DNA of 39,091 bases from an uncultured Oscillospiraceae bacterium (GCA_910585815.1 CAJUFJ010000031.1:1-39091), one strand, 5' to 3'. Shown: positions 23,213-31,411, counted from the stretch's first letter. The notes: generated by a model from the sequence alone, not told the origin. A program made the numbers and translations.

Positions 23213-24547
23213 TCAGCAGCAGTCCCAGTTGTAGAGCACCCGGCTGAAGTCCAGCTTTTCCAAATCCGTCCGGGCAATGAAGAAATTACACACGCCGCAG
23301 TCCCCCCAGAGGATGGGGTTGCCGCCGTCCTCGTCCCGCATGGAGTCGATTTGGAGCAGCAGGGTGTCGAAGGGGCTGTCCTCGGTCCGGGGGTCCTCCT
23401 GGGTAAAGCTGGGGTAGCCCAGCATCCAGTGGCCGCCGTTCATGCAGCCGTCGTCGGTCTCCTGGAAGGACTCGAACAGCTCGTCATAGGCGTCCTCGTC
23501 CAGAAACTCGTAGGATTCCTTCTCCCCCATGTCCACCCCCATCACCGCCTGGACCGCCGCCCGGAAAGCGTCTTCAAAGACAAAGGAGCAGTCGTTGGCG
23601 AAGCTGTCCTCCCGCTCCGCATAGATGGCCAGCTCCGCCTCCAGGGGACTGGTTCTGTAGTCGTTCACCAGGCCGGGGACGCCCAGGGCGGACACCTGGT
23701 CCGGGGTGACGCTCCCGTCAATTTCGGGGTGGTAGACCACCCGGTAATTCTTCTGGTCCGGGGCGTAGGCGAAGTTACAGCCGAACATCTCGTCCAGCCC
23801 GATGAAAAACTGGAGCAGGCCGGCTTTGGGAAAGGGCTTGTCCATATCCTCTGCCCCGAAGTTGATCTGGGCCAGCAACTGCATAGGCTGGCCCTTCTCG
23901 TCCGCCGGGTAGGGCTGGCTCAGGTCCCAGTAGGGCAGGCCGCCGATTTTGCTGTCGGTCAGGCCGGGGGTCTTCCCCCGCTGGACCCGCAGGCGGTAGG
24001 CGGGGACTTTTGTCCGGGCCTTAATGTCCTCCAGCAGGGCCTCCAGGGGGACGTCCCCCTGGTAGGGCTTCTTCCGGGGCACCGGCCGGGCGGATTGGAC
24101 CGGGTTGTGCTCCTCAGCGAGGTAGGGGGAAAAGTCCACCTTAGCGCTCAGCCCATCCAGCAGTTCCGTATGGATCAGCTGTTTTTTCTGCGGCAGACGC
24201 ACATACCGCAGCTTGGGCAGCTCGCTCAGCAGAGAACAGTCCCAAAAGTTCGTTTCCCCCGCGTCCAATTTTTTCAACAATTTACAGCTTTTCAGAAACG
24301 CATAATCCTTATGGCTAAAGCCCCAGGGGAAAATCAGGGTGTGCAGCTTGGGCAGCTCCACCAGCAGGTCGAAATTCCCGGTCTCGATCTCCAGCCAGTC
24401 CCCGACCCGGTTGCCGTCCCGCCAGAGGCCGATATCAGGCCATTTTTTAATGGCCTTCACCTTTGTCAGGTCGTAGGGCTTGTTGGGAAAGCCTGCCGCC
24501 GCCTCAATGGCCTTCAACAGCCTTGGGTCTATCTTTTTTATGTCCAC
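23213..24547 (-). CDS. DUF1963 (YwqG)-like protein with N-terminal leucine-rich segment
   Basis: A 444-aa protein. The C-terminal ~280 residues look like the YwqG/DUF1963 family: SKIGGLPYWDLSQPYPADEKGQP, LLAQINFGAE, GLLQFFIG, and the closing WGDCGVCNFFIARTDLEKLDFSRVLYNWDCC. The N-terminal 150 residues have leucine-rich-like spacing (LPKLHTLIFPW, CKLLKKLDAGETNF, LPKLRYVRLP). The biochemical role of the family is not known. The start is GTG at 24547 with AAGGAGG 7 nt upstream. It follows the reductase gene after 58 nt and a terminator. Confidence 0.75.
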   Translation of the reverse strand: MDIKKIDPRLLKAIEAAAGFPNKPYDLTKVKAIKKWPDIGLWRDGNRVGDWLEIETGNFDLLVELPKLHTLIFPWGFSHKDYAFLKSCKLLKKLDAGETNFWDCSLLSELPKLRYVRLPQKKQLIHTELLDGLSAKVDFSPYLAEEHNPVQSARPVPRKKPYQGDVPLEALLEDIKARTKVPAYRLRVQRGKTPGLTDSKIGGLPYWDLSQPYPADEKGQPMQLLAQINFGAEDMDKPFPKAGLLQFFIGLDEMFGCNFAYAPDQKNYRVVYHPEIDGSVTPDQVSALGVPGLVNDYRTSPLEAELAIYAEREDSFANDCSFVFEDAFRAAVQAVMGVDMGEKESYEFLDEDAYDELFESFQETDDGCMNGGHWMLGYPSFTQEDPRTEDSPFDTLLLQIDSMRDEDGGNPILWGDCGVCNFFIARTDLEKLDFSRVLYNWDCC

Positions 24548-24569
24548 AAGAGCGCCTCCTTAAAAGCAA

Positions 24570-24591
24570 GGGCGGCCCGGCCGGGCCGCCC
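24570..24591 (-). terminator. Terminator of the sulfite/nitrite reductase gene
   Basis: GGGCGGCCCGG directly followed by CCGGGCCGCCC, a perfect 22-bp palindrome, then TTGCTTTTAA on the minus strand. Confidence 0.7.
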
Positions 24592-24605
24592 CGCGGTTTC
24601 TGTGC

Positions 24606-26153
24606 TTACACGTATTTGGCAATGATGGTGTCCCGGTCAGCGGCGTGGTCCGCCGACCACTGCTCCCAGCGCTGTCCGGCGGCGGCGGCCGCTTTGCCCA
24701 GCTCCACCAGCAGGGCGGGCAGGTCGGCCTCCAGGACGGTACCCACCTCCTGACCGAAGCAGGCCGCGCCCAGCTCGTCTGTGCCGTTGAGGAGCATCTT
24801 AAAGGCGGGCTGGGGCTTCTTGTCCACCAGCTTAACGCCCCCCTGGAAGCCAATCGCCCCCGCCTGATGGGCGGCGCAGCTGGAGGGACAGCCGGAGATT
24901 ACGATTTTGGGCAGGGCCCCGTCGGGGACGCCGGCCTCCCGGACGGCCTGCACCACCGTCTGGAGGACGCTCTGACTGTCCCGGACACCCTGCTGGCAGG
25001 TGGCGGCCCCGATGCAGGCCACGCTGTGTTCAAACTCGGTGTACGCGCTGTCCTCAGTGGCGGCAATCACCTGCTCCGCCTTATCGGAGTCCAGGTTAAT
25101 GATATACAACGTCTCATTGGGGGCGATGCGGATCTCAGCCCCGGGAATGTCTTTCAACAGCTCATAGAGCTGGCGGGGCTTCTCCACGGGCAGGATGCCC
25201 CCGATGGGGTGGTACTTTACGGCGAACATGCCGGGCTGCTTTTGAGGGATGGCCCGGGGGGATGAGGCCTCCTCCCCACCGTCCAGACAGACCCAATTGG
25301 CGGGGGTCTCCAAATCGGTGAGGTCCAGGCCGCCCTCCGCCTTCCGGGCGGCCACGTTTTTCAGGAAGGCCTCCTTCAGGCCGTCGGGGCCCAGGGTGTC
25401 CTGCATATAGCGGGTGCGGGCCTTGGCCCGGTTTTCGTAGTTGCCGTGGGCGCAGAAGGTGTCCACCATGGCCCGGACGTAGTAGAGGACCTCCCTGGGG
25501 TTCACCGCCTCGTCCACCAGCACACCCATAGAGGGCCGGGCCGCCCCCAGGCCGCCGGCGATACGCAGGGCAAAGGTGCCGTCCTCCTGGGCCAGGAAGC
25601 CCATGTCCCGGAAGGCGCTGTGGACGCTGTCGTCCCCCCCGTTGCAGAAGGCAATTTTCAGCTTGCGGGGCATCTTGATCTCCCGGCAGATGGACAGCAG
25701 GTATTTGGTCACCGCCTCAGCGTAGGGGATTACGTCGAAGGCCTCGCCGGGCTGGACGCCGGACAGGGGGCTGGCCATCACGTTGCGAGGGTTGTCGCCG
25801 CCGCCGCCCTTGGTGTAGATCTCACAGCCCACCGCCTCGGCCATGAGGGCGGGCACCTGATTGGCAGTCAGGTCGTGGAGCTGGATGGTCTCGCAGGTGG
25901 TCAGCTTCATCCGGCCCACCTGCTCCCGCTCCACCACCTCGGTGAGGAATTTCAGCCGGGGCATGGTCAGCCGCCCGCCGGGCAGGCGCAGGCGGAGCAT
26001 GTGCCTGGAGGCGTCCCGCTGGGCGTAGGAGCCCAGGCCGCCGGATACGCCCTTGTAGGCCTTCCGGTCGATTTCCCCCTGGTCGAAGGCGCGGATGGTC
26101 TCCTTGAACTCCTCAATCTCTCCGCGCAAGGTATCGGTCCACTGCTTGTTCAT
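24606..26153 (-). CDS. Siroheme-dependent sulfite/nitrite reductase
   Basis: A 515-aa ferredoxin-type sulfite/nitrite reductase with the duplicated half-domain fold. Siroheme/[4Fe-4S] ligands are in CIGAATCQQGVRDSQ and SGCPSSCAAHQ. The first half holds RLRLPGGRLTMPRLKFL, TTCETIQLHDLTANQVPAL and GGDNPRNVMASPLSG, all typical of the family. It reduces sulfite to sulfide or nitrite to ammonium; the sequence does not let me choose. The protein ends without an extra ferredoxin domain, so electrons come from a separate donor. No siroheme genes are adjacent. Confidence 0.92.
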   Translation of the reverse strand: MNKQWTDTLRGEIEEFKETIRAFDQGEIDRKAYKGVSGGLGSYAQRDASRHMLRLRLPGGRLTMPRLKFLTEVVEREQVGRMKLTTCETIQLHDLTANQVPALMAEAVGCEIYTKGGGGDNPRNVMASPLSGVQPGEAFDVIPYAEAVTKYLLSICREIKMPRKLKIAFCNGGDDSVHSAFRDMGFLAQEDGTFALRIAGGLGAARPSMGVLVDEAVNPREVLYYVRAMVDTFCAHGNYENRAKARTRYMQDTLGPDGLKEAFLKNVAARKAEGGLDLTDLETPANWVCLDGGEEASSPRAIPQKQPGMFAVKYHPIGGILPVEKPRQLYELLKDIPGAEIRIAPNETLYIINLDSDKAEQVIAATEDSAYTEFEHSVACIGAATCQQGVRDSQSVLQTVVQAVREAGVPDGALPKIVISGCPSSCAAHQAGAIGFQGGVKLVDKKPQPAFKMLLNGTDELGAACFGQEVGTVLEADLPALLVELGKAAAAAGQRWEQWSADHAADRDTIIAKYV

Positions 26154-26230
26154 ATGGTTTTCCAGCCTTTCCCTAATTTAGTCTGTGATTCCCCGGGAAA
26201 CTCCCGGCGGATTATAGATTAGTTTTCCTC

Positions 26231-26259
26231 ATTATACCAAAAGCAAAACCGGGATACAA
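26231..26259 (-). promoter_or_regulatory. Promoter of the reductase gene
   Basis: TTGTAT (26259-26254), 17-bp spacer, TATAAT (26236-26231). A second TATAAT lies at 26216-26211. Confidence 0.65.
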
Positions 26260-26353
26260 TCCCCGAGATGTATTTTTGACAGCCGTTTTTCGCACAAAAC
26301 CGCCTGTCCGGGCATAGGCTGAGGCGTAAAATTGTTGATATGGAGGGTCGCTT

Positions 26354-26653
26354 ATGACTGCTTTGCCACATATTGAATATTTCCTGGGGGCCAACTCCCC
26401 CAGCGGCTTCTACTCCCTGTACGACCACCTGCTTCCCCCGGAACAGGCCAGAGCCATCTACATTTTAAAGGGCGGACCCGGCTGCGGCAAGTCCACCCTG
26501 ATGCGTAAGGTCGCCGCCTGGGCCCAGGAGACCGGTCTGGAGACCGAGTACATTTTATGCTCCGGCGACCCGGATTCCCTGGACGCCGTCGTCTTCCCTG
26601 ATAAGGCTGTTGCTATTGTGGATGGGACAGCGCCCCAGGGGGTGGTTTCATAA
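26354..26653 (+). pseudogene. P-loop ATPase, 5' part of gene split by the element
   Basis: The first 94 codons of an ATPase, then five codons read into the element before a stop. It opens MTALPHIEYFLGANSPSGFY and has Walker A GGPGCGKSTLM at 40-50. The host sequence ends within CGCCCCA (26631-26637). The right-hand part resumes at 35447 in the same phase, giving D-G-T-A-P-H-V-V-E-P across the join and a 360-aa protein, the usual size of this uncharacterised family with a duplicated P-loop domain. The start has GGAGGG 6 nt upstream. The residual 99-aa product keeps the P-loop but should not fold as a full domain. Confidence 0.93.
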
Positions 26654-26654
26654 G
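26619..26654 (+). other. attL of the serine-recombinase element
   Basis: The left half (26619-26636) is host coding sequence ending CGCCCC; the right half (26637-26654) is element sequence ending GTTTCATAAG. The last ten bases are the inverse of CTTATGGAAC at attR with one mismatch. The shared core with attR is CGCCCCA. Confidence 0.85.
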
Positions 26655-26659
26655 TACAT

Positions 26660-26738
26660 TTTACTTCGTATGTTTTGCTTCGCAAAACGCAATCCTCAGT
26701 CAGCCTTCGGCTGACAGCTCCTTTCCAAAGGAGCCTTT
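26660..26738. repeat. Family A repeat inside the left end of the element
   Basis: Positions 26660-26697 are identical over 38 bp to 8418-8455 on the chromosome. CAGTCAGCCTTCGGCTGACAG and CTCCTTTCCAAAGGAG then follow, with TTTTT. Read on the minus strand it sits just past the recombinase stop and could terminate it. Confidence 0.8.
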
Positions 26739-26747
26739 TTCCCAGCC

Positions 26748-28286
26748 CTAAAACTTCCAGAAAACTTTGACCTCCTGCCGACCTGTAGCTGGGTTCTTCT
26801 CTCCGATCTCGATTCGGTCAACCAATCCAACGACCAACTCCCGGGGGACCGTTTCCAGCTTTAAGAGCTCCTGGGCCCGTTCCATCAGATCGGTTCGGTC
26901 CTCTGAATGTTCCCGCTCCGTCAGTTCCTCGCTGATAGCCTCCAGCCGCCACTCCAGGCGGCTTTTTTCCTCCAAAAAAGACTGATTCAGCTCTACGAAC
27001 TGTCCCTCGCTGAGGATACCGGCCACTCTGTCCAGGTACAGCGTTTTCAGCGCCTGGCTGCGCTTTTCCATTTGGGCGGACAGGCTTTTCTGCTCCTGCT
27101 CCAGCGCCTCCCGGCGGGTGTTCTTTTGCGGCTGGAGGTCTTTGGGGTCCAGCTGATAGTATGTCTGCACGTAGTAGCGGATGCGGTCGGAGATCAGGTC
27201 GATAAGCTGGTCCAGCCGCACCGAGTGCCGGGCACACAGTTTTTGACTTCCGCTGTCGGCATACAGCTTGCACCGCAGATAGGCCCGCTTGCCGTTGGAG
27301 CACTTGCTCATGGTGGAGCCGCAGTCAGCGCACTTTACTAACCCGGACAGCAGATGTGCCTCGCCAGCGCCGTCCGTTCGGGTGCGCAGCTTCAAGCCCC
27401 GCTGGACCGCCTCGAAGGTCGCCCGGTCGATGATGGCCTCGTGGGTGCCCTCCACCCGGTACCACTCGCTCTCCGGCGTGTCGATGATGACCTTGGACTT
27501 GTAGCTGACCTTCCGCCGCCGGCCCTGGATCATCACGCCGGTGTACATCTCGTTGGTCAGGATGCGGCCCACCGTCACCTTGTTCCATAGCCCGAAGTCG
27601 TTCTTGATGGGGTGGTTGCAGGTCCAGCCCCGCTCCGCCTTGTAGCGGGTGGGGTTGGGGATGCCCTGCTGGTTCAGTAGATAGGCGATGTTCTGGCGGC
27701 CGTGGCCCTCCAGTGACCACTGGTAAATTTGGCGCACCACTTCCGCTGCCTCCGGGTCGGGGATGATGTGGTTTTTGTCCACTGGGTCTTTCTGGTAGCC
27801 GTATATGGGAAAGCCGCCGATGTACTTGCCCTCCCGACGTTTCAGGTCGAACACCATGCGGACGTTTTCCGACAGGTCCTCCAGATACCACTCATTCACC
27901 AGGCCGTTGATCTGCCGGGCTTTTTTGTTGCCCTTGACCTCCGTATCGGCGTTGTCCGCCACTGCGATAAACCGGATGCCCCAGATGGGGAACAGACCGT
28001 GGATGTACTTCTCTACCAGTTCCATGTCCCGGGTGAAGCGGGATTGGCTCTTGCACAGGACAATCTCGAATTTCTTCGCTTTGGCGGCTTCAATCATGCG
28101 GTTGAAGTCGGGGCGCTGGCTGTCCACTCCAGAATAGTCCTCATCACAAAACAGGCCGTAAATATCCCAGCCGTGGTCAATGGCGTAGCGGGTCAGCAGC
28201 GACTTCTGGTTCTGGATGCTCTCCGACTCGGGCTGATGCTTGTCCTCATCCTCCTTGCTCAGTCGTGTATAGATCGCGCAAAGGAT
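26748..28286 (-). CDS. Large serine recombinase (integrase) with ATC in place of a start codon
   Basis: Integrates and excises the element by a serine-linked double-strand exchange. Reading from 28286 gives 512 aa: resolvase domain with YTRLSKED (catalytic Ser10) and CKSQSRFTRDMELVE; recombinase domain with GYQKDP and NPTRYKAERGW; zinc ribbon CADC at 319-322 with later cysteines at 339 and 351; then a coiled coil and C-terminal sheet. The first standard in-frame start is GTG at 28127, but that would delete 53 residues including Ser10. AAGGAGG lies 8 nt before an ATC at 28286, with a good promoter upstream, so ATC occupies the start position; an in-frame TAA is two codons before it. Either ATC initiates weakly or the gene is inactive. 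Confidence 0.88.
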   Translation of the reverse strand: MLCAIYTRLSKEDEDKHQPESESIQNQKSLLTRYAIDHGWDIYGLFCDEDYSGVDSQRPDFNRMIEAAKAKKFEIVLCKSQSRFTRDMELVEKYIHGLFPIWGIRFIAVADNADTEVKGNKKARQINGLVNEWYLEDLSENVRMVFDLKRREGKYIGGFPIYGYQKDPVDKNHIIPDPEAAEVVRQIYQWSLEGHGRQNIAYLLNQQGIPNPTRYKAERGWTCNHPIKNDFGLWNKVTVGRILTNEMYTGVMIQGRRRKVSYKSKVIIDTPESEWYRVEGTHEAIIDRATFEAVQRGLKLRTRTDGAGEAHLLSGLVKCADCGSTMSKCSNGKRAYLRCKLYADSGSQKLCARHSVRLDQLIDLISDRIRYYVQTYYQLDPKDLQPQKNTRREALEQEQKSLSAQMEKRSQALKTLYLDRVAGILSEGQFVELNQSFLEEKSRLEWRLEAISEELTEREHSEDRTDLMERAQELLKLETVPRELVVGLVDRIEIGEKNPATGRQEVKVFWKF

Positions 28287-28302
28287 TTGTTACACCTCCT
28301 TC

Positions 28303-28317
28303 AAGGCGTAACTGCTC
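28303..28317 (-). repeat. 15-bp sequence shared with the right end
   Basis: GAGCAGTTACGCCTT in the recombinase leader (minus strand), identical to 35384-35398 (plus strand). The two are inverted relative to each other. Confidence 0.7.
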
Positions 28318-28323
28318 GATATC

Positions 28324-28352
28324 ATCATACCCTATGAGCAGCCGCATGACAA
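28324..28352 (-). promoter_or_regulatory. Promoter of the recombinase
   Basis: TTGTCA (28352-28347), 17-bp spacer, TATGAT (28329-28324), each one base from consensus. Transcription would start near 28317, about 30 nt before the ATC codon. Confidence 0.7.
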
Positions 28353-28367
28353 GAAATTATTTTAAAT

Positions 28368-28393
28368 GCCTTTGCCGATAAAATGGCAAAGGC
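28368..28393 (-). terminator. Terminator of the 37-codon ORF
   Basis: GCCTTTGCC (28368-28376) pairs with GGCAAAGGC (28385-28393), 8-nt loop; on the minus strand it is followed by ATTTAAAATAATTT. It begins 2 nt after the stop of the small ORF. Confidence 0.7.
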
Positions 28394-28394
28394 T

Positions 28395-28508
28395 TCATTT
28401 GTGGAGTTCTTTTGTAAGCCAGGCAGTAATGACCTGGCAGATGGTTTGATTGAACGGACTGGTGTGGGGCAAATAGCGTTCGATGATAGTCAAAGCTGAA
28501 TCTTTCAT
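28395..28508 (-). CDS. Small unrecognised protein, 37 aa
   Basis: A 37-residue frame beginning MKDSALTIIERYLPHTSPF and ending AWLTKELHK, predicted mostly helical. Support is positional: a possible promoter (TTCATA 28556-28551, 17 bp, TATACT 28533-28528), AGAGG 7 nt before the ATG, and a perfect terminator 2 nt past the stop. It lies between the recombinase and hsdM. It might be a real small gene, for instance a recombination-directionality or control factor, or the tail of a decayed one. I recognise no family. Confidence 0.4.
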   Translation of the reverse strand: MKDSALTIIERYLPHTSPFNQTICQVITAWLTKELHK

Positions 28509-28598
28509 AAAATAGCCTCTGATAAACAGTATAAAGCAAGAATTGCAAAATATGAAAACTACTATCTTCTGACCTCACCATATAATATGACAATTTTG

Positions 28599-28627
28599 TT
28601 GAAAATTTCTCTGTTATAAGATATAAT
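28599..28627 (+). promoter_or_regulatory. Promoter of the hsdM-hsdS-FRG unit
   Basis: TTGAAA (28599-28604), 17-bp spacer, TATAAT (28622-28627), then AGGGGGG as ribosome site before the ATG at 28657. Confidence 0.85.
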
Positions 28628-28656
28628 ATATTGTAATCTACATAGGGGGGTTCAGC

Positions 28657-30162
28657 ATGTCGGATAATTCTCTTAGAGTGAATCAGTTTAAAGCAACTCT
28701 TTGGGCTGCAGCAGATACATTACGCGGAAATATGGATCCATCAGAATACAAACAAGTTTTTCTGGGACTTATTTTTTTAAAATACATTTCGGAGCGTTTT
28801 GAACGCAAGTATGAAGAGCTCAAGTCCGAAAATCTCGGATATGAGAATAATAAGGACGAATATACCAGCTGCGGTATATATTTTATCCCTTCTAATGCCA
28901 GATGGAGTACCATTATGGAACACTGTGATACTCCTTACATTGGACAGTACATTGACGATGCCATCCGCTATATTGAAAGAGATAATCCAGAATTAAAAGG
29001 CGTTCTGCCGAAATATTATGCACGTGCAGAGTTAGACCAAAATAGACTGACAACTCTAATGAGACAATTCGATACATACCTTGACACAGAAGCAGACAGT
29101 GATATGCTCAGTGTTGCCTATGAATATTGTCTGGCCAAATTTGCGGAACAAGAGGGCCGACGTGCGGGAGAATTCTATACGCCCGCAGGAATTGTAAACG
29201 TCTTGGTCCAATCTCTTGATATAAAGGACGGCCGTCTCTATGATCCATGCTGTGGCAGCGGCGGGATGTTCATACATGCAATCAGAGATATTATAAATCA
29301 CCAAGGCAGCAAAAATGATATCTCCTGTTATGGCCAGGAAAGCAACCCCACAACGTGGAAAATGTGTCTTATGAATCTTGCTATTCATGGCATTGAGGCC
29401 GACGTAGGAAAATATAATGCGGATTCTTTTTTGCAGGATCTCCATCCCGGCTTAAAGGCAGATTTTATTCTTGCTTCCCCACCGTTTAATATGTCCGAGT
29501 GGGGAGCGGAACGGCTATGGGGTGATGTTCGCTGGCAATACGGTACACCTCCGGCCGGAAACGCAAATTATGCTTGGCTCCAGCATATGATTTACCACTC
29601 GGCTCCCGAGGGCAGAATAGGAGTTATTTTGTCAAATGGAAGCCTGACATCACAATCCGGCGGAGAGGATCAGATTCGAAAAAACATAGTCTGTGCCGAT
29701 TTGGTGGAGTGCATCATTTCTATGCCAAGTCATCTCTTTTATAACACTGCAATCCCTGTTTGTCTCTGGTTTATCAACAAGGCAAAAAAGCCTTGCAGAA
29801 AAGGCAATGTTTTATTTGTTGATGCCAGAGCGTTAGCGGACACATCTGGCCGCACAAAAAAAGAATTAACTGCAGATCAAATCACGCAAATATCTAATAA
29901 ACTGCGCTCCTATCGCGATGATGAGGGATATCAAGATGAAACTGGTTTCTGTGCGGCGGTCACCATTCAGCAAATTCAGGAAAATGATTTCTCTTTGGTG
30001 CCCAGCCGGTATATCAGAATCTCCAGTTCTGTGCTGAATATGGAAGAATGCCAGACAACGCTCAGCGAGCTTACACAAGAATTGAAGGATGTTCTCCACG
30101 AAAATCATCGGTTGGAATGGGAATTAAAGGAAGCCTTGGAGGAACTTGGGTATGACATATAA
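28657..30162 (+). CDS. hsdM: Type I restriction-modification DNA methyltransferase subunit HsdM
   Basis: The modification subunit, transferring a methyl group from SAM to DNA in complex with HsdS. The 501-aa protein is full length: HsdM N-terminal helical domain (LWAAADTLRGNMDPSEYKQV), GEFYTP at 171-176, SAM-binding motif I DPCCGSGGM at 196-204, and motif IV SPPF at 274-277. Canonical adenine-methylating HsdM has NPPF; SPP(F/Y/W) is more usual in N4-cytosine enzymes, so the target base is uncertain. Its last 11 bp overlap hsdS. It is visibly AT-richer than the chromosome, a sign of transfer. There is no hsdR in the window. Confidence 0.96.
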   Translation: MSDNSLRVNQFKATLWAAADTLRGNMDPSEYKQVFLGLIFLKYISERFERKYEELKSENLGYENNKDEYTSCGIYFIPSNARWSTIMEHCDTPYIGQYIDDAIRYIERDNPELKGVLPKYYARAELDQNRLTTLMRQFDTYLDTEADSDMLSVAYEYCLAKFAEQEGRRAGEFYTPAGIVNVLVQSLDIKDGRLYDPCCGSGGMFIHAIRDIINHQGSKNDISCYGQESNPTTWKMCLMNLAIHGIEADVGKYNADSFLQDLHPGLKADFILASPPFNMSEWGAERLWGDVRWQYGTPPAGNANYAWLQHMIYHSAPEGRIGVILSNGSLTSQSGGEDQIRKNIVCADLVECIISMPSHLFYNTAIPVCLWFINKAKKPCRKGNVLFVDARALADTSGRTKKELTADQITQISNKLRSYRDDEGYQDETGFCAAVTIQQIQENDFSLVPSRYIRISSSVLNMEECQTTLSELTQELKDVLHENHRLEWELKEALEELGYDI

Positions 30163-31411
30163 CATGTTTTCTAACTGGGAAGAGAAAGAATTAAAGGATA
30201 TCATTATCTGTAACCCAGAGGAGCACATTGAAAAGGGCAGCATTGTAAAACAAGTCAATCTGGACAAATTGGAGCCATGTCATAAGTTCATTAATGGATT
30301 TGAAGAAGTAGAATATACCGGCGGAGGAAGTAAATTTCGGAACTATGACGTACTTTTCCCCAAAATCTCCTCTGCACTTATGCGAAAAAAAACCGCATTG
30401 GTCACAATACTGAACCCAGATGAGGTGGGGGTTGGCTCTAACTGGTATATGGTACTGCGTGCGATTCCGCAAGTAACAGATCCAGATTTTCTATATTATT
30501 TGGCAATAACTCCATGGTTCCGGGAACTTGCGCTTCGAGCCTTGGAAGGTTCCTCCCGCAGCCAATATATCAACCTCCCAGTCTTTATGAAAAGTAAATT
30601 TTTCATTCCTCCTTATCAGGAGCAGTGCTCAATTACTAAATCCCTGTCGGTAATTGATCTCAAAATTCAAAAAAACAACAATGTCTGTGAACGACTTGAA
30701 GCAATACTGAAGAGGATTTTTCGGGCCTGGTTTATTGATTTTAATTTTCCAAACGATCATAATGCTCCTTATAAGCAAAACGGTGGTTCTTTCCATAGCA
30801 GTAATAGCAATCTAGGAAATATTCCAGATGGTTGGACTGAAGGGTGTCTATCCGACCTGGGAGAAATTGTTGCCGGAGCAACTCCCTCCAAAAAAATCAG
30901 TGCAAATTATACATTGGAGGAGGGGATCCCTTGGATTACGCCAAAAGATCTGTCTCAGTCAAAGGTAAAGTATATTTCTCAAGGTGCAACCAATATCACA
31001 CAAGAAGGATTTGAGTCTTCTAATGTAACCCTTTTGCCAGCAGGTACAGTACTTTTCAGTTCACGTGCGCCGATTGGTTATATCGCTATTGCCGCCAACG
31101 AACTGACAACAAATCAAGGGTTTCGCTCTATCATTCCTAAAGGAGGGATTGGGAGTACCTATCTTTATTATTTGTTACTGAATAAAACTGAGGAAATTAC
31201 AAATATGGCATCTGGAAGCACCTTTCAAGAGATATCCGGAGCTGAATTAAAAAAGCTTCGGGTTATCATTCCTGATGCCCATGTGCTCGATTTGTTCCAA
31301 ACAAAAACAGATTGCCTGACCCGTTATCAAAAGAACTTAGAGAAAGAAAACCGCCTGTTAATCGCAATTCGGGATAATTTGTTGCCACTGGTAATGTCCG
31401 GAAGACTGTAA
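30152..31411 (+). CDS. hsdS: Type I restriction-modification specificity subunit HsdS
   Basis: Supplies DNA sequence recognition to HsdM. The 419-aa protein has two target-recognition domains, each closed by a conserved helix: TRD1 about 1-180, central helix with LEAILKRIFRAWFIDF at 182-197, TRD2 from IPDGW (about 224) with EGIPWITPKDL and SSRAPIGYIAIA, and a final helix ending NLLPLVMSGRL. Both halves are intact, so a bipartite site is expected. The ATG at 30152 has GGAGG 9 nt upstream inside hsdM and overlaps its stop, giving translational coupling. No inverted hsdS fragments or recombinase sites for phase variation are seen nearby. Confidence 0.95.
   Translation: MTYNMFSNWEEKELKDIIICNPEEHIEKGSIVKQVNLDKLEPCHKFINGFEEVEYTGGGSKFRNYDVLFPKISSALMRKKTALVTILNPDEVGVGSNWYMVLRAIPQVTDPDFLYYLAITPWFRELALRALEGSSRSQYINLPVFMKSKFFIPPYQEQCSITKSLSVIDLKIQKNNNVCERLEAILKRIFRAWFIDFNFPNDHNAPYKQNGGSFHSSNSNLGNIPDGWTEGCLSDLGEIVAGATPSKKISANYTLEEGIPWITPKDLSQSKVKYISQGATNITQEGFESSNVTLLPAGTVLFSSRAPIGYIAIAANELTTNQGFRSIIPKGGIGSTYLYYLLLNKTEEITNMASGSTFQEISGAELKKLRVIIPDAHVLDLFQTKTDCLTRYQKNLEKENRLLIAIRDNLLPLVMSGRL

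Noticed and set aside
26354..26653. Treating the 99-aa ATPase fragment as a complete small gene
   Set aside because: Its last five codons are element sequence and its frame continues exactly at 35447 in the second fragment.
28127..28130. GTG at 28127 as the recombinase start
   Set aside because: It would remove the catalytic serine region, has no ribosome site, and lies far from the promoter; the upstream 53 codons match the resolvase domain.
28357..28593. A 78-codon minus-strand frame overlapping the 37-codon ORF
   Set aside because: It runs through the predicted terminator and has no ribosome site; the 37-codon frame in another phase fits the signals better.
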